From Acidobacteriota bacterium (GTDB lineage Bacteria > Acidobacteriota > Terriglobia > Acidiferrales > UBA7541), in the NCBI GenBank assembly GCA_013289585.1, contig JABCZR010000022.1:38220-102219 (forward strand): 64,000 nucleotides of DNA. The letters run 5' to 3'. Below, in pieces: positions 9,041-18,049 of the stretch. The position numbers and the translations under genes were made by a program. Below the pieces are notes generated by a model. That model was not told the DNA's origin. It was given only the letters and a program-made list of their open reading frames with translations, and made no database searches. How positions within the stretch are numbered: position 1 is the stretch's first letter; each line of letters opens with the position of its first letter.

Positions 9041-9361
9041 GGGACCAGGTTTGGTTCGGAATGCTTGAACTAGTGTTCTTGTTTAGCGCGTTTTTTGTCC
9101 TTTCGAAAGAGGCAATATAGCATGCGGAAGCGTGAGTCGTCAGGGGTGATACAGCGGTCAGAATGGAATGGCGAAGCCATGCGCAGCAGGAAAAGCGGCA
9201 GCTACGCTGTCGCACTCCAAAAGGGAGACGGGTACTGGTATCAATTGGCCATCCAGGCTTTGGTACTTGACCGCGTTGGTGGCTCTGTTAGGCTGCAAGC
9301 ACCCTCCCCTTTGTCGAGAGAGAGTCCGCAAGCGACTTTTCTCTGAACGCTGGGAGTCAAA
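9041..9361. other. Intergenic region between divergent genes
   Basis: The 321 bases hold the promoter regions of the dehydratase (leftward) and PilZ (rightward) genes. Short open frames on both strands have no domain, biased composition and no ribosome-binding site. I see no RNA gene or repeat. The stretch before 9362 does not carry a strong purine-rich site. Confidence 0.5.
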
Positions 9362-9709
9362 ATGAAGCCTGCCGAACGCCGCCAATTAACGCGCTTCAGT
9401 CTTCGCACCCCGCTGCGCTTCCGTGCGATGGGAGTAAGTTCGGACAAGACGGAGCACTTTACCGAAGCTTTGAATGTTTCGCGGGGGGGCTTTTTCTTCG
9501 CGTCGTCGGCACCGCTGCAGGTGGGAATGCCAATCGAGGCCACACTTCGAATGCCGGCGGAAGTGACCGGGAATGAGTCGCAGGAGATGAGGTGCACGGC
9601 GCGGGTAGTACACGTTCGAAACGAGCCTTACGGCGACGGGCGGATTGGGTTTGGGGCGGAGATTGAGAAGTTCCAGGCGGTTCCGGCCACGGAACGCTGG
9701 GTGAGTTGA
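9362..9709 (+). CDS. PilZ domain protein
   Basis: This is a 115-residue single-domain PilZ protein, the second in the window. R7-x3-R11 and N38-x-S40-x2-G43 are the two c-di-GMP-contacting motifs. The strand after them (FFFASSAPLQVGMPIEATLRMP) and the late strand (CTARVVHV) match the six-stranded barrel. Cytoplasmic; likely a c-di-GMP effector or adaptor. It stands alone, with convergent and divergent neighbours, so its target cannot be deduced from context. Confidence 0.85.
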   Translation: MKPAERRQLTRFSLRTPLRFRAMGVSSDKTEHFTEALNVSRGGFFFASSAPLQVGMPIEATLRMPAEVTGNESQEMRCTARVVHVRNEPYGDGRIGFGAEIEKFQAVPATERWVS

Positions 9710-9858
9710 AAAGAAGTGATCAGAGATCAGTTAAAACAAACTGAAAATCAGTCCGCCTTCGAAAAGTGCCACGTGCTTTCACGCTTGTTCTTCGCAATGC
9801 TTCCGAGAAGTGCGGCCAGAATACGTTCACTTGATCGGCTGTACAGGCCGCATCCGCG

Positions 9859-12159
9859 TCAGGGTTTGGCGGGTGGGACGGTGAAAGTGATTTTGGCGCT
9901 GCCGACGTTTTCGAAGCGGTCGTAGGCGCGCACGGCAATCGTGTGTTCTCCCGGTACAAGCCCGTTGATCGAAAATCCGTAGCCTTCCTCCGACGCATCG
10001 CTGATGCTGCCAATCGGGGAAACAAGGGTCCAATCGCCACCATCGATGCTGTACTGGGCGCGCTCGATGCTGGTCCCCGAGTCACGCGCGGTGAACTGAA
10101 CCATTGACACTCCTGCCTTCAAACCGTCGATGACGGGAGGGGTGTTATCGATTTCGAAGCGTTCGCTTTCGCGTTCGGTTTTTAGGGCGAGGTCTGGCGG
10201 ATTCGAAAGGGCGTCGGTGGCGACAATTTTCAGGTAGTAGGCGCCGTCGGGCAGTGTGGTGCTATCCCAGGAATAGAATTTCTGGTCGAGATTGTTCTTC
10301 AAAAGTTTCCAGTCGTGTTCGTTTTCGCCGTGATAGTAGACGGTGTAGCGCAACTCGTCGTCGTTGTCGTCGTGCGCGCTCCATAGGACGGATTGATAGC
10401 CTTTTTGCAGGGTGCCTTGCGGCGGCACTTCGAATTTGGCCGGTGTTCCGCTCTGGGCAATGATCACGCCGGTGGGATTCGCTGATGGAGGCATTTTGAG
10501 AGTTACCGCAGTTGGCTGACCTACGGAGATGTTCAACTGGCTCTGCACGCGCACGCCAGGATCCTGGAGCGCGATACCGTCAATCACAGGTGCGACGTTG
10601 TGAGGGAGGTAGGCGAGGCTGACCCAGTCAATGCCGTCGCCTGGCCGGCCGTCGTGAATGATGGCTTTCCATTGGGCGAAACGAGCGGGCGGCGCTTCCA
10701 TGGCGGCGCCGGATTTCGTGTACGGGCCGAACCACAGGGACCATTCTTTGCCGGGATCTTCGGTGTTGCCGCTACGCACGAAAAACTCGAGGCGGGGCTC
10801 ATTCGAATGAGCGGCAGATTTTACGCCATCGGCAGGCGGCGGTCCCCACCATTCGAGCCGTCCCCACTGCGAAAAAAGTTGAGAATCAAAGGAGCGGGAT
10901 TCGTAAGTTCCCTCGGCTGCGTATTCGGGACCGACAGAAAAAACCTTTCCCGGGTTCGCGGTGCACAAGAAAGCTTTTCCGGCAGAGTTGCGCGCGATGC
11001 CGGTAATTTGTGCGGAGCCGGCTTTCGCGAGCTGCGCGAAAACGCCGCGGCGGTCGATGGCGAGGAGAGCTCCACTATTACCTGTTCCAGCGAGAAGGCG
11101 GCCATCGGAGGCAAGCCCCAGCGCATAGACGACATCTTCGCGTGAAGTCCAAAGTTCTTCGGGAACGCCCTCGGCGCTGAGCCGATAGATGCTGCTGGAG
11201 AGGAGCGGAGGAAAAGGAGCAAAGGAAGTCAGCTGCTGCGCCTGCCCACCAGTGATCACACCACCCGTGTTAATGGTCGCGGTCCCCTGCGGGCCGGTGA
11301 TGACGGTCGTTGGGGCGGCGCCAGTGTTGCGCTGTTTTTCACCGATGGCCGCGGCGTAGATAACGCCTTCGGAGGAGACGGCGAGAGCAGTGACTTCGCG
11401 CTTGGAAGTTTCGTACAGGACAAAACCCTCAGCGGCGGATTTTCCTGAAGCGCGGCTGATGCGAAGGATGCGGCCGCTGGGTTCGGTGCCGGCCAGAAGA
11501 TTGCCTTTGTTGTCGAAAGCGAGAACGCGAATATGGGCTTCATCGCTGGAATAGAAAAGTTCGCCCTTGCCGTCGGGAGTTACAGCGAAGACCTGGCCTT
11601 TGTCACCGGTGGCGACGTAAAGGGTGCCGTCCATGCTGAAGCCGAGATCCCAGATATATTTTGATTTGGGATCGAAGAAGACGGATTTTTCGCCGCTTGC
11701 AGAAACTTTGTAAACCTTCCCATCTGGAGAAGTGCCGACATAGAGCGTGCCCTTCGAATCAAAGGCGATGGCCTGCGCGGAGAGATCCGTGGAATCAAAG
11801 ACCACGGATGGTTTGCCGTTGGAATCGAAGCGAAACACTTTTGCTGGTGAGCCGCCTGCGGCATAGAGCGTGCCTTTGGAGTCGAGGCGGACTGACCAGA
11901 GGTAGGAAGCATCGGCATCGGCGAGCAGAGTGAATTTAGGAGCGAGCTCGAGACGGCCGTCGCTGCGGACGGCGACACCGTGCGCAGTGCCTTTCAGGAA
12001 TTCTTCGTAAGTGGATTGCCGCCAGCGGCGGACGTGATCGGCGAGAAGAGGTAACGAAGCAATGGAACAAAGAAGTAAGGAAAAAACAACAGCTTGGAGA
12101 AAGTGGTGGGTGCTGACACTGCCTTGATGTTTCTGAAAGCTGTGCATGGAAATTTTCAC
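9859..12159 (-). CDS. Secreted beta-propeller protein with C-terminal Ig-like modules
   Basis: The 766-residue protein has a signal peptide (about residues 14-41). The N-terminal half has repeated blades of the form FDSKGTLYVGT-PDGKVYKV (near 80, 125, 165, 205 and 250), as in NHL, SMP-30 and other propellers. The C-terminal third has beta-sandwich segments (APVIDGIAL, LSNPPDLALKTE, PPVIDGL, SIERAQYSIDGG) like Ig or fibronectin folds. The first codon overlaps the stop of the S55 gene by 4 bp, so the two are probably translated together. Likely periplasmic or surface-bound. No enzyme motif is seen; a scaffold role is inference. Confidence 0.7.
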   Translation of the reverse strand: MKISMHSFQKHQGSVSTHHFLQAVVFSLLLCSIASLPLLADHVRRWRQSTYEEFLKGTAHGVAVRSDGRLELAPKFTLLADADASYLWSVRLDSKGTLYAAGGSPAKVFRFDSNGKPSVVFDSTDLSAQAIAFDSKGTLYVGTSPDGKVYKVSASGEKSVFFDPKSKYIWDLGFSMDGTLYVATGDKGQVFAVTPDGKGELFYSSDEAHIRVLAFDNKGNLLAGTEPSGRILRISRASGKSAAEGFVLYETSKREVTALAVSSEGVIYAAAIGEKQRNTGAAPTTVITGPQGTATINTGGVITGGQAQQLTSFAPFPPLLSSSIYRLSAEGVPEELWTSREDVVYALGLASDGRLLAGTGNSGALLAIDRRGVFAQLAKAGSAQITGIARNSAGKAFLCTANPGKVFSVGPEYAAEGTYESRSFDSQLFSQWGRLEWWGPPPADGVKSAAHSNEPRLEFFVRSGNTEDPGKEWSLWFGPYTKSGAAMEAPPARFAQWKAIIHDGRPGDGIDWVSLAYLPHNVAPVIDGIALQDPGVRVQSQLNISVGQPTAVTLKMPPSANPTGVIIAQSGTPAKFEVPPQGTLQKGYQSVLWSAHDDNDDELRYTVYYHGENEHDWKLLKNNLDQKFYSWDSTTLPDGAYYLKIVATDALSNPPDLALKTERESERFEIDNTPPVIDGLKAGVSMVQFTARDSGTSIERAQYSIDGGDWTLVSPIGSISDASEEGYGFSINGLVPGEHTIAVRAYDRFENVGSAKITFTVPPAKP

Positions 12160-13964
12160 CGGATTTGGAGATTCAAAGATATGACGCCGGTTACGGGGCC
12201 TCCCAATGGGATGGAGGATTCGCCTGCCAAGGATTCGCGCAGAACTTGGACACTTCCGGGAGTTGGGCGGCCGTCGACGACGTTGATTTCAGAGAGCGGA
12301 ACGTTGGGAAGTTCCTTGTCATCCCAAAGCAAAGTGGGTGAAGGCGCGAAGAGGCCCACGTAGAGGCGGTCGTTGCGGCGCTCGCGATTGAGAAGAGCGA
12401 TGAGCTGATCGAGGCCGGCTGGCCCGCCGCCGGCGCCGGAAAAGGAAAAACCGCGAGAGGCTCGATTGAGGAGATCGCCGTCGCAGACGAGTACACGAAG
12501 ATTGGATCCCCGCGCGATCTGTTCGGGAACGCGCACGGTGGTCTCTTCCACGCGCGCAACGCCGCGGTAGGGGCGAAGAAGAACGCGGACACGAAGAGTC
12601 TCGCCAGGAGCGGCTTCGCCTTTTTCAAGCCAGGCGCTCTCAATCGTGAACGACTTGCGGCCGGGAACGGATTCAACGCGGAGCGAGATGCGCTCCACTT
12701 TTGCCGGCTCGAAGGTATTGTTGTAGAGACGCATGAAAACATTTTGCATGGTGAGGGCGATTGGCAGGCCGTCGGGAGAGAGGAAATCCCCTGGAGCAAA
12801 AGTGTTTTCCATCTGCACGGGCGCGTGACCCTGCAGTCGAATTTCGCCGGAAAGGTGGAGCGTGGTGCCTTCGCCATAGAGGGAGTTCTGGGTGAGGCCA
12901 CTGAAAGTGGTGATGGCCACAAGAAGGGGTGTGAGCTTGGGATGATTGACGATTTCGAAGTGAAGTGTTTTTGTGCCGCCTGCGGTCTGCAGAGTCAGAT
13001 CCAGCGGAACCATGGAAGGAGAAGCGCCGAGCTTACCAGTGACGGCGGTGAGATGGTCGCCGGTGATCGTGCCGATGGAGCCGCCGACATTGACGATTTT
13101 GGTGGAAGCGAGCTCGGAGGAAAGTGTCGTGACAACGCGGCTACGCGCCATGGGAAGTTGCACGTCGCCGAGGCTCAAGAAAGGATGGCCGCAGAGATAG
13201 ACGCGATCTGCGCGCACCGCGGTTACGGTGCAGGAGGCGTTGATGGATGCGTCGCCCTGAACGAGAACCATCCCGGCCATATCTCCTGCGGCAAGATGCG
13301 CATCTTCGGCGCGGGGCGAGGCGGTGCCGCCCTGCGCGGCCACCATGCCATAGCTTTGCAACTGGCCGGCGAACTGCTGAATGGCTGCAGGCTGAAAGCC
13401 GGAGAAGACGAGAGGCGTTTCAATGGGCTGGAGCGTTGAGCCCAAAGGCAAGCCGGTGTTTGTGACGGATGCGCTTGGCAACGAAAGTTGCTGGTTGCTG
13501 GCTTGCGCCGGAGCGCTCTGGGTGGGCGGGTTCAGGATGGATTCGATGGGCGTGACGCCTGCGATGGGCTCTTTGGTGAAGATGCCGAGTTTTAGTGACA
13601 AGGCGCCGGCGAGTTTGCCGTCGAGATAGACGGGGCTTCCGCTCATTCCGGCAACGACCCCGGTGTGCTCGACCTTGGGACCCTTCAACTGGACGAGAAT
13701 GATGGATTGCTTGGGGCCGAAAAAATTATCGAGGACGCCCAGAACTTCGAGGTCGAACTTTTCAACCTGGTCGCCAGCGAAGATAGTGTAGGCATAGCCC
13801 TGCATTCCCGCACGAACCTGGCTGAGGGGAAGGATTTCGTTGGATTCCTGCGCGATGGCGAAGCCGGGCACGAGGCCGTGAAAGGCCAAGAGCACCAAGA
13901 GCACCAAGAGCGCCAAGGCAACAGAGCGGCGGGAAGTTGACGGGTGAGGCAGGGCCGTAAGCAT
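12156..13964 (-). CDS. SpoIVB peptidase S55-like protein
   Basis: Starting at ATG 13964 gives 602 residues with a clear signal peptide; the frame extends upstream to 14147 but that part does not look coding. Residues near 45-130 contain VRAGMQGYAYTIFAG, TGVVAGMSGSPVYLDGKLAGAL and PIAGVTPIESIL. These are the S55 (SpoIVB) family landmarks, with the Ser of GMSGSP as nucleophile. The remainder is a long beta-rich region. Family proteases act on the periplasmic or intermembrane side. This bacterium is not a sporulating Firmicute, so the role is different and unknown. The stop overlaps the propeller gene start (ATGA). Confidence 0.75.
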   Translation of the reverse strand: MLTALPHPSTSRRSVALALLVLLVLLAFHGLVPGFAIAQESNEILPLSQVRAGMQGYAYTIFAGDQVEKFDLEVLGVLDNFFGPKQSIILVQLKGPKVEHTGVVAGMSGSPVYLDGKLAGALSLKLGIFTKEPIAGVTPIESILNPPTQSAPAQASNQQLSLPSASVTNTGLPLGSTLQPIETPLVFSGFQPAAIQQFAGQLQSYGMVAAQGGTASPRAEDAHLAAGDMAGMVLVQGDASINASCTVTAVRADRVYLCGHPFLSLGDVQLPMARSRVVTTLSSELASTKIVNVGGSIGTITGDHLTAVTGKLGASPSMVPLDLTLQTAGGTKTLHFEIVNHPKLTPLLVAITTFSGLTQNSLYGEGTTLHLSGEIRLQGHAPVQMENTFAPGDFLSPDGLPIALTMQNVFMRLYNNTFEPAKVERISLRVESVPGRKSFTIESAWLEKGEAAPGETLRVRVLLRPYRGVARVEETTVRVPEQIARGSNLRVLVCDGDLLNRASRGFSFSGAGGGPAGLDQLIALLNRERRNDRLYVGLFAPSPTLLWDDKELPNVPLSEINVVDGRPTPGSVQVLRESLAGESSIPLGGPVTGVISLNLQIR

Positions 13965-14203
13965 GAATCGGTAATGATACGCGGCGGGGTACGGGGAAGC
14001 AATCAAACGAGCGGAGGCGAAGGAATAGGAGAAACAGTCTGGACGTACTAGGCCCGCAATTCTCAATGGCCCCATCCGTATCATGGGGCATCCGGGCTGT
14101 CGCGCGAGATTCCCGTCGCGCGACGCAACAGTGTAAACTTCCAGCATCGGGAACTATCGATAGCAAAGCTTGAATTTTCCACGGCGGTGAGGAGCTGGCA
14201 ACC

Positions 14204-15394
14204 ATGGCAGACACTATTCCTCTAGGGCAACCCCTACAAGCGCGGTTCAGCGAACGCACAGCCGCAAGCGTGGAATCTATTCCGTGGCCAATCTGGTGCG
14301 TCATTGCAGGAATTTTTTCCAGCATGGTTGGCGGGCATTGGGACATTTCCTGGCACATGTCAATCGGACGGGACACCTTCTGGACGCCGGCGCATATCCT
14401 GATCCAGTTGAATGGTGTGCTGGTGGGGATTGCGTGCGGCTACATGATTCTGGCGACGACATTTGGCGGAGATGCTGCGGCCCAAGAGGCCTCCGTAAAG
14501 ATCTGGGGATTTCGCGGGCCCCTGGGCGCGTTCATCGCGACGTGGGGCTGCGTGGCTATGCTGACGTCGGCGCCGTTCGATAACTGGTGGCACAACGCGT
14601 ACGGGCTGGACGTAAAGATTATGAGCCCGCCGCACGTGCTGCTGTCGCTCGGATCGTTTGCGATCAAAGTGGGAGCGCTGGCGTTAATGGCGGGGTTGAT
14701 GAGCCGCGCGAGCGAAGGCGTGCGGCAAACGTTGGGGTGGCTCTTCGTATTTGTGGGCGCGGATTGCGTTGTGCAGATGGGAACGATGCTGACGGATGCG
14801 ACGTGGCCTGTGAACTTGCATAGCGCGGCTTGTTACCTGGCAATCGCTATTGGGTTTCCTCCGATGCTGATCGGCACGTCTTGGGGATTGGGGCGGCGAT
14901 GGGCTTGCACCATGATCGCGGCAACCTACATGGCCATCCAACTGGCGTTCGAATGGATCCTGCCCCTGTTTCCCGCGCAACCGAAGCTGGGGCCGGTCTA
15001 CCAAAACATTACTCATCTGGTTCCGCTGCACTTCCCGCTGTTGCTGATTGTGCCCGCAATCGTGCTGGATCTGCTGTGGAACAAGAGGGAGCAGTGGGGA
15101 AGATGGAAGCTGGCCGCGGTCTCGGGGCCGTTGTTCGTATTGAGTTTTCTTGCGGCGGAATGGCCGTTTGCGAATTTCCTGATGTCCCCGGGGGCGCGGA
15201 ACTGGGTCTTCGGCATGGGTTATTTTGCGTATTTTGATCCCGCAGGGGTTCTCTACGACCCTTATAAGTTTCACATCGCAGAGCCAACGGCCTTTGGGTT
15301 TTGGAAAGTGATCGCCGAGGCGCTGGTGATTTCCATTATTACGGCCCGGCTGGGATTCTCGTGGGGGGACTGGATGCGGCGGATGAAGCGATGA
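14204..15394 (+). CDS. Polytopic membrane protein with intramembrane His residues
   Basis: I do not recognise this 396-residue protein by name. It has about nine hydrophobic segments. His residues are placed in or near them: GGHWDISWHMS (about 46), PAHILIQLNG (about 66), WWHNAYGLD (about 129), SPPHVLL (about 144) and THLVPLHFPLLL (about 271). Such His patterns suggest metal or heme binding, as in terminal-oxidase-like proteins, which is inference. The stop overlaps the start of the next gene by 4 bp (ATGA), so the two act together. ATG 14204 is preceded by GGTGAGGAG. Confidence 0.65.
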   Translation: MADTIPLGQPLQARFSERTAASVESIPWPIWCVIAGIFSSMVGGHWDISWHMSIGRDTFWTPAHILIQLNGVLVGIACGYMILATTFGGDAAAQEASVKIWGFRGPLGAFIATWGCVAMLTSAPFDNWWHNAYGLDVKIMSPPHVLLSLGSFAIKVGALALMAGLMSRASEGVRQTLGWLFVFVGADCVVQMGTMLTDATWPVNLHSAACYLAIAIGFPPMLIGTSWGLGRRWACTMIAATYMAIQLAFEWILPLFPAQPKLGPVYQNITHLVPLHFPLLLIVPAIVLDLLWNKREQWGRWKLAAVSGPLFVLSFLAAEWPFANFLMSPGARNWVFGMGYFAYFDPAGVLYDPYKFHIAEPTAFGFWKVIAEALVISIITARLGFSWGDWMRRMKR

Positions 15395-16911
15395 AGGCGC
15401 TGCGGCCCCGCGCGCGCTATTCCATTACAGTTCTGGTGCTTGTGCTCGCAGGCGCGCTGTCCCTGAGCGCGCACGTCGGCAGTTCGGATGTCTATTGCGA
15501 GGGTGACGCGGGACCGTACCATCTTTTTGTGACCGTCCGAGTGCCTCAGGTGATCCCCGGCGTGGCGGCGATCCAGATTCGTGCCGCCGGCAACGACGTT
15601 CGAACGATGGAGATCGTTCCGATGCGGTTGAGCGGTGCGGGGTCCAAACTCCTTCCTACTCCCGACGTGGCCGAACGATCCAAGGAAGATCCGCAGTTTT
15701 TCACCGGCAACCTTTGGCTGATGGAAGATGGCGCGCTGAAGGTTCGCGTGACGGTGGATGGCGCAAAAGGCAAAGGAGAGCTCTCGGTCCCGGTGCCCGC
15801 GTTTGCGCGGCGCACCCTGAAAATGGAAAAACCGCTCGGGGGATTGCTGGCTTTCCTGATGATGTTCCTGGCGATCGGGATCATTTTTATCGCGGGAGCT
15901 GCGGTGCGAGAAGGCAATCTAAAACCGGGTGAGACGCCGGCGCCTGTGCGCGTGCGGCGTGCCCGCGTGGTGATGGCGATTACGGCGATTGTGGTGGCGG
16001 GTATTTTGTATTTGGGAAGAGCGTGGTGGGGCGCGGAAGCCGGCAACTACGAGCGCGGCGTGAATTTTTATAAGCCGCCGAGTGCGGAGACGCAGTTGGA
16101 AGACGGAAATCGGCTGGTGATTCGGGCGAAGGGACAGGATGCGCAGTGGTCCAAGAGCGTGAAAATGGTGGATGTGATTCCAGACCACAATCATTTGATG
16201 CACCTGTTTTTGATCAGCGCGCCGGGATTGGAAAAGATGTGGCATTTGCATCCGCAGCGCACGGCGGATGGCGCGTTCGCGGAGGATTTGCCGAGCATGC
16301 CGGCGGGGAGGTACGAAGTTTTTGCGGACATCGTGGATAAGCACGGGTTTCCGTGGACGCTGGTAGGAAACGTGGAGTTGCCGCAGATTCAGGGTAAGGC
16401 GCTGGCGGGAGATGATTCGTCCTGGAGCAGCAGTGGAATCGCCGCGATGGCGGGAGATTCGAACGTCTCGCAGCTTGCCGATGGCGGACGCATAGTGTGG
16501 GAGCGTGGGAACGGGTCGTTGAAGGCCAATACGCCAATGAATTTCAAGTTTAGCGTGCAAGACAAGGACGGGAAGCCGGCGCAGGATATGGAACCGTACA
16601 TGGGGATGGCGGGGCACGCGGAGTTTGTGAGCAAGGACATGAGCATTTTTGCGCACGTGCATCCGGCGGGCTCGGTTTCGATGGCGGCGATGGAGTTGGC
16701 GCGAACGGCGCATACGGGCGAAGCAGGGGAACTGCAAGTTGGCGTTATGGCGATGGGCATGCCAATGGCAATGCCGACGCCGGGCAGTTCAGTCCCTGCG
16801 GAGGTCAGCTTTCCGTACGGTTTCCCGCGCGCGGGGGATTACAGGATTTTTGTGCAGATCAAACGCGGGGGAGTCATTGAGACGGGAGTGTTCGACGCGC
16901 GCGTGGAGTGA
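15391..16911 (+). CDS. Membrane-anchored His/Met-rich protein, YtkA/FixH-like
   Basis: The start at ATG 15391 overlaps the previous gene. The 506 residues have a signal segment (about 9-28), an extracytoplasmic beta domain (about 30-145), two membrane helices (about 150-170 and 190-210), and two C-terminal beta-sandwich domains. Those carry metal-like clusters: DHNHLMHLF and MWHLHPQ in the first, MGMAGHAEF, FAHVHPAG and MAMGMPMAMPTP in the second. The final PYGFPRAGDYRIFVQIKRGG segment resembles YtkA/FixH-like domains. His/Met-rich motifs of this kind suggest copper binding. A role in copper handling with the upstream membrane protein is inference. Confidence 0.6.
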   Translation: MKALRPRARYSITVLVLVLAGALSLSAHVGSSDVYCEGDAGPYHLFVTVRVPQVIPGVAAIQIRAAGNDVRTMEIVPMRLSGAGSKLLPTPDVAERSKEDPQFFTGNLWLMEDGALKVRVTVDGAKGKGELSVPVPAFARRTLKMEKPLGGLLAFLMMFLAIGIIFIAGAAVREGNLKPGETPAPVRVRRARVVMAITAIVVAGILYLGRAWWGAEAGNYERGVNFYKPPSAETQLEDGNRLVIRAKGQDAQWSKSVKMVDVIPDHNHLMHLFLISAPGLEKMWHLHPQRTADGAFAEDLPSMPAGRYEVFADIVDKHGFPWTLVGNVELPQIQGKALAGDDSSWSSSGIAAMAGDSNVSQLADGGRIVWERGNGSLKANTPMNFKFSVQDKDGKPAQDMEPYMGMAGHAEFVSKDMSIFAHVHPAGSVSMAAMELARTAHTGEAGELQVGVMAMGMPMAMPTPGSSVPAEVSFPYGFPRAGDYRIFVQIKRGGVIETGVFDARVE

Positions 16912-16976
16912 GCTGGTCTCTTACCGCAGCGGATTCGAATCGGATATGAAGTTCACCGCCTAATTTAACCAGCGAA

Positions 16977-16999
16977 ATCAAAAACGCTTGCGCTTTGAT
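16977..16999. terminator. Possible shared hairpin between convergent genes
   Basis: ATCAAA (16977-16982) pairs with TTTGAT (16994-16999) and CGC (16985-16987) with GCG (16990-16992), separated by small bulges. It lies between the stops of the convergent genes ending at 16911 and 17014. There is no T-tract, so intrinsic termination is uncertain. Confidence 0.35.
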
Positions 17000-17013
17000 C
17001 GATTGAAGAAGAA

Positions 17014-17850
17014 TCAATCCATGTGGTGGTGCATCGCGAAGATCTGGTCGAGAGAGTCTTCATACGGGTAGACGTGGACCATCCAGCCAAAGATGACGGG
17101 ATGGAAGCGGCCGCTGGCGGCGTCGCAGGCTTCCTCCGTGGCGATGGAACCTTTCAGGCCGAATTTAGTCATGTCCGCTTTGCCTAGCTGGCCTCTTGGC
17201 GGCATGCAGAGGTTGGTGTGCAAGTGCCACATAGCAATGCTGAGCGGGACGCGGGCGTTAAGCTGCTCTTCCGTGGCGCGCTTGGGCATGGTGTACATGG
17301 CGCCGACGAGTTCGTAGCCGCCGGGAGTCTTCTTGTAGAGCAGGGAAGTCGGGCGCGAGGCATCGAAGGAAAAAGCTTCCAGGAAGCCGTTGTAATAACT
17401 TGTGAAATGATATTCGGGCTGCGGGATATTGGGCAGGAAGATTTTGTAGCCCTCGTTTAAGGCTACGTGGTAGTCCTTGTATTTTTCCAGGCCGGCGCGA
17501 AGCTGCGCCACGACTTCTTTTGCGCGCGCGGTGTCTTCGGCCGTCGCCGTGCGCATCGCGGTCATGTGCATGTGCAGGTTGTGCGCGTCCATGCGCCCGG
17601 GCGTCATGTCGTGAACCGCGCGGGCTTCGTTGGCTTTGGCGTCGTCCATGTCCATTCCGGGCATTTTGCTGTGGTCCATGGCCGGTGATTCCTGAGATTG
17701 CGAGCTGGAAGATTGCTGTGAGCCTTGCGATTGCGGCGCGGGGGCGCGATGGCCGGGAATGGCGGCGAGCAGGACGCTAACGAGAAAAAGTGCGCCGAAC
17801 AGAATGCCGGCTTTGGTGGCTAGATGGATAAAAGTGCTGCGCGCGGACAT
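17014..17850 (-). CDS. Exported His/Met-rich protein of unknown function
   Basis: ATG 17850 is favoured by GAGGAG seven bases upstream; an in-frame TTG lies five codons earlier. The 278-residue protein has a signal/anchor helix (about 10-32) and a Gln/Ser-rich linker. It then has a Met/His/Asp-rich stretch (MDHSKMPGMDMDD, NLHMHMTAMR) and a soluble domain with WHLHTNLCMPP (about 214) and a C-terminal HHHMD. The HLHTN..C motif and Met-rich segment suggest binding of a soft metal such as copper. It faces the two-gene pair at 14204-16911 convergently and shares its His/Met style. No known family name comes to mind. Confidence 0.6.
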   Translation of the reverse strand: MSARSTFIHLATKAGILFGALFLVSVLLAAIPGHRAPAPQSQGSQQSSSSQSQESPAMDHSKMPGMDMDDAKANEARAVHDMTPGRMDAHNLHMHMTAMRTATAEDTARAKEVVAQLRAGLEKYKDYHVALNEGYKIFLPNIPQPEYHFTSYYNGFLEAFSFDASRPTSLLYKKTPGGYELVGAMYTMPKRATEEQLNARVPLSIAMWHLHTNLCMPPRGQLGKADMTKFGLKGSIATEEACDAASGRFHPVIFGWMVHVYPYEDSLDQIFAMHHHMD

Positions 17851-18049
17851 GAAGAATCTCCTCAATCAATAATACGTATTCCGATGCCCTGAGATTTCGA
17901 GGCGTGGTACAGGTGGTTCCCTGCAAAAAACTGGCCGATGGAACAGGGAGAAGGAGAAGGTATGGAAGGGGTTCGAAAAGGAAGCTAAGGCGGAGATCGG
18001 AGCACAGAGGCCACGGAGAAAGCTGGAAGCGGCATGGTAAAATCGGCGC

